Origin: Calditrichota bacterium
Lineage (GTDB): Bacteria > Calditrichota > Calditrichia > Calditrichales > J004
Direction of reading: 5' to 3'
DNA: 64,000 nt
NCBI GenBank assembly: GCA_013112635.1
Contig: JABFGF010000006.1
Location: forward strand, 186,001 to 250,000
A model generated the notes under the pieces. The model had not been told where the DNA came from. It was given only the letters and a program-made list of their open reading frames with translations, and ran no database searches. Below are positions 19,028-27,950 of this stretch, piece after piece (position 1 is the first letter of the stretch; each line of letters begins with the position of its first letter). The position numbers and the translations under genes are program-made.

Positions 19028-19504
19028 TTAAAGATTAGACATAAAATTATATTTTATCTGCTCATAGAACTCAGCAATATCATTTTCATTTTTTAACTCG
19101 AATTTTATAAAGTCAATATTTGAATCAAATCCCTCAGTGTTAAAAACTTTTCGAGATGTTTGGCCAACAAGGTTTTCTTTTGCCAAAATCACTGAACCAC
19201 AAGTTTCGTCTTCTTTTAATCCAAGAACCCAGCCGTTCTCTTTTCCGCGCCAAAATAAAGCGGGAGCACCAAGGTCTTCAAATTGCTCACTTATATACAT
19301 AAATAATGGTAAAATTTTTGGTTCAAGATAAGATTCAACCTGCACAATAGATGGTTTTTTATCCGGATCATGTAAAAAATCGGTTCTAACTTTAAGAGTT
19401 TTTAATTCTGATTTAGTATAATCTTTTGTTGAGTTTTTATTTTTATCCAAATAAATCCAGATTAGTATTCCAAAAGCAAAAATAATTAATACAGAATATT
19501 CCAT
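19028..19504 (-). CDS. Unrecognised membrane-anchored protein between carA and carB
   Basis: A 158-residue protein I do not recognise. Residues 3-18 (YSVLIIFAFGILIWIY) form one N-terminal membrane anchor, followed by a basic linker and a soluble domain of about 120 residues with GAPALFWRGKENGWVLGL in the middle. The carA stop is only a few bases upstream and carB starts 23 bases downstream, so it is co-transcribed with both subunits of carbamoyl-phosphate synthase. Nothing in the sequence shows a catalytic motif. The codon and base use look like the neighbours. Confidence 0.75.
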   Translation of the reverse strand: MEYSVLIIFAFGILIWIYLDKNKNSTKDYTKSELKTLKVRTDFLHDPDKKPSIVQVESYLEPKILPLFMYISEQFEDLGAPALFWRGKENGWVLGLKEDETCGSVILAKENLVGQTSRKVFNTEGFDSNIDFIKFELKNENDIAEFYEQIKYNFMSNL

Positions 19505-19507
19505 TTA

Positions 19508-20569
19508 TCACTTTACCATTTTTAAAAAATCATTAAAAAGAAAGGTTGTGTCATAAGGCCCCGGAGCGGCTTCCGGGTGGAACTGAACACTGAAAAACCG
19601 GCCTGATTCATGAATCAAACCTTCATTTGTTTCATCATTCAAATTTGTAAATAATGGTTTCCAATCTTTGGGAAGTGATTCATTATCCACAGCAAATCCA
19701 TGGTTCTGTGATGTTATAAAACACTTGTTTGTTCCCGTTTTAATTACAGGTTGGTTTTGGCTTCTATGGCCATATTTCAACTTATATGTATTTGCGCCGG
19801 CGGCAATAGCCATTACCTGATGGCCAAGACAAATTCCAAAAGTTGGCAGCTCTTTGCTTATAGCTTGTTTAATCTGATTTACTATTTCAGTACAGTTTTG
19901 TGGATCACCCGGGCCGCTGGAGATTAATAATCCATCAACTTTTTCTGAAGATACATCCCAATTCCAAGGTAAGCGTAAAACCCTAACACCATGTTCTGTA
20001 ACATTTTTTAAAATGGATTCTTTACATCCACAATCAAGCAGTGCAATTGTTTTGTTTCCTTCACCATAGTATTGTGGTGATTCGATACTGATTCTATCTA
20101 ACAGGTTTTCTTTATTTGGATCATAGTAATTAACATCATTCTCACCGATCACAATCTTGCCAAGCATTGTACCTTTTTCCCTGAGGTGCTTGGTTAAAGA
20201 GCGGGTGTCAATGCCATAAACTCCCGGGATTTTTTCCTGCTTCATCCAATCGGATAAGCTTTGTTCTGCATTCCAGTGATCAAACTGTGGCGAGTATTCA
20301 GAAACAATCAATGCTTTGGCTTGTATTTTTCCTGATTCAAATGGGCTAAGCCGGTATTGATCGGATTTTTGTCCAACTCCATAATTGCCGATTAGTGGGA
20401 ATGTCAACGTCAGGATTTGACCATAAAATGATGGATCGGTTAATGATTCAGTGTAGCCGATCATGCCGGTACTAAAAACAATTTCGCCCGATGTTGATCC
20501 TGCATAACCAAAAACAAATCCTTCGAATTTGCTTCCGTCTTCTAAAATAACAATTGCTTTTTGGGACAT
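19508..20569 (-). CDS. carA: Carbamoyl-phosphate synthase small subunit (glutaminase)
   Basis: The 353-residue small subunit supplies ammonia from glutamine to CarB. The N-terminal CarA-specific domain shows GEIVFSTGMIGYTESLTDPSF. The C-terminal class I glutamine amidotransferase has nucleophile C247 in FGICLGHQVMA and H331/E333 in SVQFHPEAAPGP. It is slightly shorter than the usual 370-380 residues, with no motif missing. It heads the carA - small protein - carB run and is divergent from the adenosyltransferase gene. Confidence 0.96.
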   Translation of the reverse strand: MSQKAIVILEDGSKFEGFVFGYAGSTSGEIVFSTGMIGYTESLTDPSFYGQILTLTFPLIGNYGVGQKSDQYRLSPFESGKIQAKALIVSEYSPQFDHWNAEQSLSDWMKQEKIPGVYGIDTRSLTKHLREKGTMLGKIVIGENDVNYYDPNKENLLDRISIESPQYYGEGNKTIALLDCGCKESILKNVTEHGVRVLRLPWNWDVSSEKVDGLLISSGPGDPQNCTEIVNQIKQAISKELPTFGICLGHQVMAIAAGANTYKLKYGHRSQNQPVIKTGTNKCFITSQNHGFAVDNESLPKDWKPLFTNLNDETNEGLIHESGRFFSVQFHPEAAPGPYDTTFLFNDFLKMVK

Positions 20570-20675
20570 AATACTTTTTTTTGGTGGGTACGTTATCTGG
20601 GATTTGAATATAAGAAAGAAAGATATTTAATTGTAATTTAATTGCCATTTACTTTAAATTTATTTTGTGCAACGC

Positions 20676-20735
20676 ATTCTCGTACTCATACTCTTACTCA
20701 AAATCATTTTTTAAAATGAGTAAGATTATGAGAAT
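20676..20735. repeat. Hairpin of CTCNTACTC units upstream of the adenosyltransferase gene
   Basis: The left arm 20676-20700 (ATTCTCGTACTCATACTCTTACTCA, quoted here in parts: ATTCTCGTACTC then ATACTCTTACTCA) pairs imperfectly with TGAGTAAGATTATGAGAAT at 20717-20735; another GAGTAAG follows at 20742-20748. It looks like a dispersed low-complexity repeat of the genome, placed in the leader of the next gene. Confidence 0.5.
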
Positions 20736-20769
20736 GATCAAGAGTAAGAATAATGATTATGGGGGAAAG

Positions 20770-21333
20770 ATGAAAATTTACACTGGCTATGGTGACGAAG
20801 GGAAAACTGCTTTATTTGGTGGTGAAACCGTTAAGAAGAACCATTTGCGTGTTGAGATGTACGGAACACTGGATGAATTGAACTCTCTTTTAGGGCTTCT
20901 GCGAAACAAAAATAATGATGATGATGTAGACGCAATTCTAAAAAATATTCAGAATGAACTGTTTACTTATGGTTCAGAAATAGCCACACCAAAAGCAGCA
21001 AAATTGGATCAGTTTACCGATCATATCTCCGAAACACATATTAGTGCACTGGAAAATGCAATTGATAAGCTATCTGAAAAAGTGCCACCACTAAAACAAT
21101 TTATCTTGCCCGGTGGATCTGAAGCAGCCTGTTATGCACATCAGTCGCGTACAGTTTGCCGCCGTGCAGAGAGAATGCTTATAAAGCTTGCCGAAGAAAT
21201 TGAAATCCGTGGCCAGCTTATTATTTATTTAAATCGTTTAAGTGATTTATTCTTTGTAATTGCCAGGTATCAAAATGTTATCAACAGTGTTGATGACACA
21301 GTTTGGGATGGCATTCGAAAACCAAAAAAATAG
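20770..21333 (+). CDS. Cob(I)alamin adenosyltransferase, PduO type
   Basis: A 187-residue ATP:cob(I)alamin adenosyltransferase making adenosylcobalamin. It has the N-terminal IYTGYGDEGKTALFGG (ATP loop), MYGTLDELNSLLG, then ILPGGSEAACYAHQSRTVCRRAER and YLNRLSDLFFVIAR, all PduO hallmarks. I chose ATG 20770 because GGGGGAAAG directly precedes it and family homology starts there; the 35 codons of open frame upstream translate the repeat hairpin. No B12-dependent enzyme is in the window. Confidence 0.92.
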   Translation: MKIYTGYGDEGKTALFGGETVKKNHLRVEMYGTLDELNSLLGLLRNKNNDDDVDAILKNIQNELFTYGSEIATPKAAKLDQFTDHISETHISALENAIDKLSEKVPPLKQFILPGGSEAACYAHQSRTVCRRAERMLIKLAEEIEIRGQLIIYLNRLSDLFFVIARYQNVINSVDDTVWDGIRKPKK

Positions 21334-21362
21334 AAATCCTTCCAAAATGGAATAGAGTTAAA

Positions 21363-21986
21363 ATGAAATCGATAATTCTGAACTCGCTCCTTTTTTTACT
21401 GTTGGCCTGTAGTTCATCAAACGGACCGGATAATGTACACCATCCAGATTGGCGATATCCAGTTGTTGAGGGCTTAGTTTTTACAGATTTTAACGGAAAT
21501 GTTTTAGGTGAATGGAAAAATCCAGAATATATTAAGACTGAATCCGAACTAAGTATTTCAAATAAGAATAAAATAAGTTCATATGGTTGGGATAAGGTAC
21601 AAAACATTCTTAGCGTTGCAAATCCATTGGAAACAACAACCCCATCTATCAGTATTAGCTTTTCAATTCCACAATCAACACATGTTTTAATGTATGTCGT
21701 CCCTGCAGTTCTTAATCCAAAAGATTCTGTGCCAAATGGTAATTCCGCTAATGGATCAATAAATATACCAGGCGGGCTTGCTATTGAGACTTTAATTGAT
21801 AGGAAAATGCCGGCAGGGCAGCATCAAGTAAGTCTTTCCGGCCAGAAATACAAAGATGGATTATATCGATATTATCTTGTTACTAAATATGCAGAATACC
21901 ATCGCGACATGATATTATTTAATAATCCATGCAATGTACCTTTTGAATTGAGAGATATTTTGTACAATATATTTCCATGTAAATAA
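21363..21986 (+). CDS. Small lipoprotein of unknown function
   Basis: A 207-residue protein with a lipoprotein signal peptide (MKSIILNSLLFLLLACSSS; lipobox LLAC). I chose ATG 21363 because it begins the signal peptide; the 20 codons upstream belong to the overlapping end of the preceding gene. The mature part includes FTDFNGNVLGEW and a C-terminal KYKDGLYRYYLVTKY that recalls FlgD/sorting-domain-like beta folds, but I do not recognise a named family. It probably sits in the outer membrane or periplasm. The next gene also encodes an envelope protein. Confidence 0.7.
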   Translation: MKSIILNSLLFLLLACSSSNGPDNVHHPDWRYPVVEGLVFTDFNGNVLGEWKNPEYIKTESELSISNKNKISSYGWDKVQNILSVANPLETTTPSISISFSIPQSTHVLMYVVPAVLNPKDSVPNGNSANGSINIPGGLAIETLIDRKMPAGQHQVSLSGQKYKDGLYRYYLVTKYAEYHRDMILFNNPCNVPFELRDILYNIFPCK

Positions 21987-22010
21987 ACCCATTAATATAG
22001 GACTACGCTA

Positions 22011-22532
22011 ATGTTTCAGATGAAAGGAACAAGATCTTTTTTAATATTAACAATTACTACTCTTCTGGTTTTCAATTCAATTTTATTTGCACAGGAAACG
22101 GAAAAGGAAAGAAGTTTTGGAATTACAGCCGTAATACAAGGTTCTCATTTTGATATTTCACTTCCTATTTGGACTTCAGAAGGTTTTGTGGTTGCCCCTT
22201 CATTTTATCTTGCTTCAGTGGAAGACAGCCAAACCAGGTTTGGGACCGGAGTTGCGTTTAAAAAATACAAGCACATTGATGATGTTTCACCATATTTTGG
22301 GGGCAGGTTAGTGGCGGCTTTTGTAAATCTTTCAAGAGGAGATGAATTTTTCGCTGATTATGTGGCAGGCATATTTGCAGGCGGAGAATATTTTTTCCAT
22401 CATCAATTTAGCATTGGGATAGAAGGACAGCTAAATGCCACTTTTTCGGACAAACAGTCTGTCCAATTTGGCAACCCTGGTAAAATGACGATAAATACAG
22501 GTACAATTATCACAGCAAATATTTATTTTTAG
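22011..22532 (+). CDS. Secreted or outer-membrane beta-barrel-like protein
   Basis: A 173-residue protein with an N-terminal signal peptide (MKGTRSFLILTITTLLVFNSILFAQ, cut after AQ). The mature 145 residues alternate polar and hydrophobic residues in short beta-strand stretches with glycine turns (PYFGGRLVAAFVNLS, VAGIFAGGEYFFHHQFSIGIEGQ). This is like small outer-membrane beta-barrels of the FCB group. ATG 22011 or 22020 could be the start; AGGA before the first favours 22011. No specific function is visible. Confidence 0.7.
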   Translation: MFQMKGTRSFLILTITTLLVFNSILFAQETEKERSFGITAVIQGSHFDISLPIWTSEGFVVAPSFYLASVEDSQTRFGTGVAFKKYKHIDDVSPYFGGRLVAAFVNLSRGDEFFADYVAGIFAGGEYFFHHQFSIGIEGQLNATFSDKQSVQFGNPGKMTINTGTIITANIYF

Positions 22533-22570
22533 TCTTAGATTTCTCTTTTCTATTTCTAAGGAATCTACCA

Positions 22571-24835
22571 ATGACATGGATACTATCTCTCTTTTTAATG
22601 CTGTTGAGTTGTACATACCTTTTCTCGTTTGAAAACTCACCTCAAAAAACAAGTGCTATTCCGGCCGGATATTATGATAGTGCTTCCGGTTTAACAGGCA
22701 CTTCTTTAAAATCAGCCTTGCACTATATTATTAACGACCATACACGTTATCCATACACATCCGGTTCAACCGATGTTTGGGATATTTTAATGGACACGGA
22801 TGAAGACACTACAAATTCCAGCAATGTAATCCTGCTTTATACCGGGCGCTCTCAAGCCAAGACTTTTAACAGCAGCGGCAATAATGATCCTGATGCATGG
22901 AACCGTGAACATACATGGCCAAAATCGCATGGCTTTCCCAGTGAAAACGATACAGCTTACACCGATGTGCATCATTTACGGCCAACCGATGCTTCTGTTA
23001 ACTCAGATCGTGGCAACAAAGATTTTGATAATGGTGGTTCACAGCATTCTGAGGCAACAGGTTGTTTTACAGACAGTGATTCCTGGGAGCCGCGTGATGA
23101 AGTTAAAGGCGATGTGGCGCGAATGATTTTTTACATGGCTGTTCGTTATGAAAATGATGGCAACTATGATTTGGAGATGTCTGAGGTTATTCCAACCAGT
23201 GGGCCAAATCTTGCCAAAGAAAGCGTACTTTTACAATGGCATGCCGATGATCCACCCGATGCATGGGAAAAACAGCGTCACGAAAAAATTTACAGCTATC
23301 AAAACAACCGCAATCCATTTATCGATCATCCGGAGTATGCAACGGATATTTGGGGTGGCGCTGTAATCAAGGCAGAGCCTTCAAATCATCCAACAAGTTT
23401 TAGCGCAACAGGGAATGGGCTAAGTATAGATTTGAGTTGGACTGATGCCACAGGCGCGGTTTTGCCGGATAAATATTTAATCAAGGCAAGTTCATCGGGA
23501 TTGGGCGCAATTTCAGATCCAGTTGACGGGACTGCCGAATCATCCGATGCTGATCTTTCCGATGGAACAGGCTCGGCTAATGTTAGCCAGGGAACTCAAT
23601 CCTATTCATTCTCAGGATTATCTGCAACAACAACTTATTATTTCAAGATTTATTCGTACACTAATTCCGGAGCAAATATCGATTATAAAACAGATGCCAC
23701 AGTCCAGACGGCAAGTGCAACAACAGGCACAACTCCTTCTGTTTCAGATCTGTTTATTTCAGAATACATTGAGGGTTTAAGCAATAATAAATATCTGGAA
23801 ATCTATAATGGAACGGGTAGCTCTGTAAATTTAAGCGGCTACGATGTTCAGATTTTTTATAATGGCAGTTCTTCGGCAGGCAATACAATTAGCCTTAGTG
23901 GAACAGTTGCCCATGATGATGTTTTTGTAATAGCGAATTCACTTGCTACATTTTGGGGTGGAACACCGGACCAGACTTCAAACGATTTAACATTTAATGG
24001 GAATGATGTTGTAGTTCTGAGGGAAAGCAGTGTTGACCTGGATAAAATTGGTGTGGTCGGTGAAACGGCCAATCTTTATAAAGATAAAACCTTGCGGCGT
24101 AAATCTTCTGTGAGCGATCCGGTGACTGTTTATGATTCTGCAGAGTGGGATGATCTGGCTATTACCTACAGTGATCTTGGTCAGCATACATCCGATTCAT
24201 CTTTGCCAGTGGAATTGGTTTCGTTTTTGGCAAACTTCGGGGATGGACAGATTTTATTAACATGGAAAACAGCCTCAGAAATAAATAATCTTGGATTTAT
24301 TATTATGCGCAAAGAGGGCAATAGCCCGGAATTTGAAGTGATCGCATCGTTTAAAACAGATGATGGTTTAGTAGGCCTTGGGACATCGTCTATAGGAGGG
24401 GAATACTATTTCACAGATAGTGATATTTTTTTAAATGAAAAATATAGTTATCAGCTCTGGGATGTATCCTACGATGGGGCGAGTGAATTAAACGCAGAAA
24501 TTGATGTGGAATCTGTGAATAAAAATATCAGCCAATTTAAAAATCATATTTTGCCCAAATCAACAATACTTTATAATAATTTTCCAAATCCATTTAACCC
24601 GACTACAAAAATTGGTTTTGATTTAGTTTCTTCCGCAACAGTCCAACTGGATATTTTTGACATTTCAGGAAAACATGTAAAAAATGCCTTCAGAGGTTTT
24701 CTAAACTCTGGTAGTTATGAAACAACCTGGAACGGAAAAAATGATTCAGGACAACTGGTAAGCTCCGGAATATATATCTATAAGTTAACCTCAAATCATT
24801 TGTCACTCAGCAAACGCATGTTGCTTTTAAGGTAA
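22571..24835 (+). CDS. Secreted endonuclease I with lamin-tail and C-terminal sorting domains (copy 1)
   Basis: A 754-residue secreted nuclease. After a signal peptide (residues 1-20), residues about 30-260 are an endonuclease I (EndA/NucM, PF04231) domain with NREHTWPKSHG (H114), TDVHHLRPTDASVNSDRGNKDF and ENDGNYDLEMSE. A fibronectin III-like segment (about 275-380), a lamin-tail domain (about 390-500; LFISEYIEG...NKYLEIYNG) and a C-terminal sorting domain with NFPNPFNPTTKIGF follow, ending RMLLLR. It probably degrades extracellular DNA or RNA for nutrients or biofilm turnover. A close paralogue follows in tandem. Confidence 0.92.
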   Translation: MTWILSLFLMLLSCTYLFSFENSPQKTSAIPAGYYDSASGLTGTSLKSALHYIINDHTRYPYTSGSTDVWDILMDTDEDTTNSSNVILLYTGRSQAKTFNSSGNNDPDAWNREHTWPKSHGFPSENDTAYTDVHHLRPTDASVNSDRGNKDFDNGGSQHSEATGCFTDSDSWEPRDEVKGDVARMIFYMAVRYENDGNYDLEMSEVIPTSGPNLAKESVLLQWHADDPPDAWEKQRHEKIYSYQNNRNPFIDHPEYATDIWGGAVIKAEPSNHPTSFSATGNGLSIDLSWTDATGAVLPDKYLIKASSSGLGAISDPVDGTAESSDADLSDGTGSANVSQGTQSYSFSGLSATTTYYFKIYSYTNSGANIDYKTDATVQTASATTGTTPSVSDLFISEYIEGLSNNKYLEIYNGTGSSVNLSGYDVQIFYNGSSSAGNTISLSGTVAHDDVFVIANSLATFWGGTPDQTSNDLTFNGNDVVVLRESSVDLDKIGVVGETANLYKDKTLRRKSSVSDPVTVYDSAEWDDLAITYSDLGQHTSDSSLPVELVSFLANFGDGQILLTWKTASEINNLGFIIMRKEGNSPEFEVIASFKTDDGLVGLGTSSIGGEYYFTDSDIFLNEKYSYQLWDVSYDGASELNAEIDVESVNKNISQFKNHILPKSTILYNNFPNPFNPTTKIGFDLVSSATVQLDIFDISGKHVKNAFRGFLNSGSYETTWNGKNDSGQLVSSGIYIYKLTSNHLSLSKRMLLLR

Positions 24836-24914
24836 ATAAACAGCAACTGTTTTGTGATAATCCAGTTTGTTTAAAATTCTTAGTTACCCGATTATTTATG
24901 CCGATATTTCTTTA

Positions 24915-27209
24915 ATGCTATTAAACAAATTTTCATATAAAAAACTACTTCCTGCCTGGATTATTTTATTGATTGTTCCCGGTTTTACCGTAAATCAAAA
25001 CTATCCTGGAAATTACGAAAAGACTAATTCAATTCCTGCCGGATATTATGACAGTGCTTCCGGTAAAACAGGCGTAGCGTTAAATAATGCCTTACATCAA
25101 ATCATAAAGAATCATACAAAATTTCCATACACTTCAACTTCTACCGATGTATGGGATATTTTGATGGACACAGATGAAGACACCACAAACGCCAACAATG
25201 TAATCTTGCTTTACAGTGGACGTTCCCAGGACAAAAGCCTTAACGGCAGTCTTGGCCCGGATGGTGACTATTGGAATCGGGAACATGTCTGGTCAAAATC
25301 ACATGGTTTTCCAAATGAATCGGATACTGCCTACACAGACGTTCATCATTTGCGCCCATGCGATGCCTCGATAAATAGTTCAAGAAGTAATAAGGATTTT
25401 GATAATGGCGGTACAGCCCATTCTGAAGCAACAGGTTGTTTTAGTGATTCTGACTCCTGGGAACCTCGTGATGAAGTAAAAGGTGATGTTGCACGAATGA
25501 TGTTTTATATGGAAGTCCGTTATGAAAATGATGGCAACTATGATCTTGAATTGCAGGAATCAATTCCCAGCAGCGGACCTAATTTTGCAAAACTCTCGGT
25601 TCTTCAGGCATGGCACCAACAAGACCCGGTAGATAATTGGGAAATTATACGCAACGACAAAATTTTTGGCTATCAAGGTAACCGCAATCCTTTTATAGAT
25701 CATCCGGAATATGTGGATTTGATTTGGGGAAGTTCCGGCGTAAAAGGTGAACCAACAAATCACGCAAATAGTTTTTCTGCAAGCCCTGTAGGAACAACAA
25801 TTAACTTATCCTGGACTGACGCCATTGGCGATACATTGCCGGACTTCTATCTGATAAAAGCTTCAACAGTAAATTTTGCAGCGATTAACGATCCAACAGA
25901 CGCAACTAGCGAAGCTGATGACGAAGATTTATCTGACGGTGGTGGCGCAAAAAATGTATCGTACGGTGTAAAAAGCTTTTCTTTTACAAATCTTAACCCG
26001 AACACGACTTATTATTTTAAGATCTACTCTTACTCCAACAGCGCCTCCAATATTAATTATAAGACGGATGGTACGATTGAAACAACCTCTGCATTAAGTG
26101 GAGAGGCGAGTGAAACTGCAGATGACTTATTTATTTCTGAATATGTAGAGGGAAGCAGTGGTTCTAACAAATATCTTGAAATTTATAATGGTACCGGTGG
26201 CAGTGTAGATTTAGGTATTTATGATATTCAAATCTATTTCAATGGAAGCACTAGCGCCGGAACTACAATTAGCCTTTCGGGAACAATTTTGCAGAATGAT
26301 GCTTTTGTGATCGCCCATTCATCCGCAACAAATTGGCCCGGTTCTGCAGATTTGTCCTCAGGAAGTTTAAGTTTTAACGGAAATGATGCGGTTGTTCTAC
26401 GAAAAAACAGCTCTGACCTTGACATAATTGGGCAAATAGGTAATGGCTCCAATTTGTATAATGACCGCACTTTGCAGCGCAGTTCCAGCGTTACCGGACC
26501 GGTAGCAATTTATAACAGTTCAGAATGGTCCGATCTTGCAGAAAGTTATGATGATTTAGGACAACATACTTTTGATTCAGCATTGCCTGTGGAATTGATT
26601 TCATTTAGAGGAAATTATTTTCGGGACCAAATTGCGTTGGTCTGGCAAACAGCCTCTGAAGTTGATAACGCCGGATTTATTTTAGAGAAATCTGAGAATA
26701 ATGGCCCGTTTCATGAGATTGCCTCATGGAGAAATAATGATGATCTAGTTGGACTTGGTACTTCTTCACAAAGCCAAACATATACTTTTACCGATTTTGA
26801 AATCCGTGAAGGCGATATTTACATTTACCGTTTGTGGGATGAGGATTTTGCAGGTTCTAAACAATTGAATGCGGAAATCACAGTTGTTGCATCAATTGAA
26901 ATCAAATTTGTTGATCAGCAATTCTTGCCCGAATCTACAAGTTTATTGTCCAACTATCCAAATCCGTTCAATCCAATCACCTACATTCCATTTGAATTGG
27001 TCAAGGCAACTTCTCCAAAAATATTGATTCATGATATCCAGGGCAGGCTAATTAAAGAATTTCTTTTGGGTGATCTGGGAATAGGGCGTTTTGAAATTAC
27101 CTGGGATGGGACAAATAATTTGCTCCAACATGTAAGCTCTGGTATTTATATTTATACTTTGGTTACAGAAAATTTTAACCAAAGCCGGCGCATGTTACTT
27201 CTGCGATAA
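24915..27209 (+). CDS. Secreted endonuclease I with lamin-tail and C-terminal sorting domains (copy 2)
   Basis: A paralogue of the preceding gene with the same order of domains: signal peptide (KKLLPAWIILLIVPGFTV), endonuclease I with NREHVWSKSHG and TDVHHLRPCDASINSSRSNKDF, fibronectin III-like segment, lamin-tail domain (LFISEYVEGSSGSNKYLEIYNG) and a sorting domain with NYPNPFNPITYIPF, also ending RMLLLR. The frame is open from a TTG at 24867, but ATG 24915 starts a better signal peptide, giving 764 residues. Catalytic segments are intact in both copies, so neither is obviously a pseudogene. Confidence 0.9.
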   Translation: MLLNKFSYKKLLPAWIILLIVPGFTVNQNYPGNYEKTNSIPAGYYDSASGKTGVALNNALHQIIKNHTKFPYTSTSTDVWDILMDTDEDTTNANNVILLYSGRSQDKSLNGSLGPDGDYWNREHVWSKSHGFPNESDTAYTDVHHLRPCDASINSSRSNKDFDNGGTAHSEATGCFSDSDSWEPRDEVKGDVARMMFYMEVRYENDGNYDLELQESIPSSGPNFAKLSVLQAWHQQDPVDNWEIIRNDKIFGYQGNRNPFIDHPEYVDLIWGSSGVKGEPTNHANSFSASPVGTTINLSWTDAIGDTLPDFYLIKASTVNFAAINDPTDATSEADDEDLSDGGGAKNVSYGVKSFSFTNLNPNTTYYFKIYSYSNSASNINYKTDGTIETTSALSGEASETADDLFISEYVEGSSGSNKYLEIYNGTGGSVDLGIYDIQIYFNGSTSAGTTISLSGTILQNDAFVIAHSSATNWPGSADLSSGSLSFNGNDAVVLRKNSSDLDIIGQIGNGSNLYNDRTLQRSSSVTGPVAIYNSSEWSDLAESYDDLGQHTFDSALPVELISFRGNYFRDQIALVWQTASEVDNAGFILEKSENNGPFHEIASWRNNDDLVGLGTSSQSQTYTFTDFEIREGDIYIYRLWDEDFAGSKQLNAEITVVASIEIKFVDQQFLPESTSLLSNYPNPFNPITYIPFELVKATSPKILIHDIQGRLIKEFLLGDLGIGRFEITWDGTNNLLQHVSSGIYIYTLVTENFNQSRRMLLLR

Positions 27210-27213
27210 TTTG

Positions 27214-27285
27214 CACCCTGAGCATGTCGAAGGGGAGCTTGTTGAGCATGCGAAATCCCGGCGCGTCGGGATCGAAGAAAGCCTG
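27214..27285. repeat. TGTCGAAGGG-type intergenic repeat
   Basis: CCCTGAGCATGTCGAAGGG followed by a GAGCATGCG variant and the hairpin ATCCCGGCGCGTCGGGAT. It shares the CCCTGAGC(C/A)TGTCGAAGG core with the repeat at 29253-29310. It lies between convergent genes and may also stop transcription. Confidence 0.55.
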
Positions 27286-27293
27286 CTTAAAGT

Positions 27294-27731
27294 TTACACT
27301 CCAATATCTTCATTCCAAAGCTCAGGTTTATCTTTAATAAAATTGGTTATAAGTTCAATGCACAATTTATCTTGAAGAACTTTTATATTCACTCCGCGGG
27401 ATTTAAGCAATTTTTCTTCACCCAAAAAGGTATTATTTTCACCGATTATAACAGTTGGTATTTTGTAGAGTAAAATAGCACCGGAACACATTGAGCAGGG
27501 TGAAAGTGTGGTGTAAAGAGTGCATTGCCGGTATATTTCAGCAGATTGTCTTCCGGCATTTTCCAGGGCATCCATTTCTCCATGAAGTGTTGGGCTGCCC
27601 GATTGAATACGGCGGTTGTGGCCTCGGCCGATTATTTTATTTTTATAAACCAGCACAGAGCCAATGGGAATTCCACCTTCCTCTAAGCCCTTCTCGGCTT
27701 CTTCAATTGCTACCTGCATGAATTTATCCAA
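27294..27731 (-). CDS. Cytosine deaminase of the yeast FCY1 type
   Basis: A 145-residue cytidine-deaminase-fold zinc enzyme. The zinc site is LHGEMDALE (His and catalytic Glu) and LSPCSMCSGA (two Cys). The sequence follows yeast cytosine deaminase closely over its whole length: EEGGIPIGSVLV, GRGHNRRIQSGSPTLHGE, CTLYTTLSPCSMCSGAI, IIGENNTF and the C-terminal WNEDIGV, the lid that closes over cytosine. The alternatives (tRNA adenosine deaminase TadA, guanine deaminase) lack this tail. It would turn cytosine into uracil, which the seven genes upstream on this strand can catabolise. Confidence 0.85.
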   Translation of the reverse strand: MDKFMQVAIEEAEKGLEEGGIPIGSVLVYKNKIIGRGHNRRIQSGSPTLHGEMDALENAGRQSAEIYRQCTLYTTLSPCSMCSGAILLYKIPTVIIGENNTFLGEEKLLKSRGVNIKVLQDKLCIELITNFIKDKPELWNEDIGV

Positions 27732-27761
27732 AGTGAATTCCCAGTATTTTTAGAACTAATG

Positions 27762-27833
27762 TTTGTCATTCCCGAATGTTTCAATCGGGAATCTATTTTT
27801 AAGATTCCTGCTTAAAGCTTGCAGGAATGACAA
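27762..27833. repeat. TTGTCATTCC intergenic inverted repeat
   Basis: TTGTCATTCCC at 27762 pairs with GGAATGACAA ending at 27833. Inside are two smaller hairpins, CCCGAATGTTTCAATCGGG and TTCCTGCTTAAAGCTTGCAGGAA. This is a REP-like element of a type common in environmental bacterial genomes. Confidence 0.7.
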
Positions 27834-27868
27834 GATCTTTTAAAATCTCAACATGACAAATACTATAG

Positions 27869-27942
27869 TGTCATTCTGAGCGAAAGCAGAGAAGCGAAGA
27901 ATCCCCTTCCCGGTTGGGATGCTTCGCTATTACTCAGCATGA
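27869..27942. repeat. GTCATTCTGAG...CTCAGCATGA repeat, copy 1
   Basis: It starts GTCATTCTGAGCG, contains AAGCGAAGAATCCC and GGGATGCTTCGC as internal pairing arms and ends CTCAGCATGA. The same element occurs at 34750-34821, with the arms kept and the loops changed. It is not coding. Confidence 0.8.
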
Positions 27943-27950
27943 TAATTATG

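Noticed and set aside
20665-20769. 35-codon 5' extension of the adenosyltransferase
   Set aside because: The extension translates a repeat hairpin (SYSYSYSKSF) and family homology starts at the ATG at 20770.
27732-27950. Possible CRISPR-like repeats in the deaminase/aminotransferase gap
   Set aside because: The repeats are different inverted elements, each present once locally, with no regular spacing or spacer structure; no cas gene is present.
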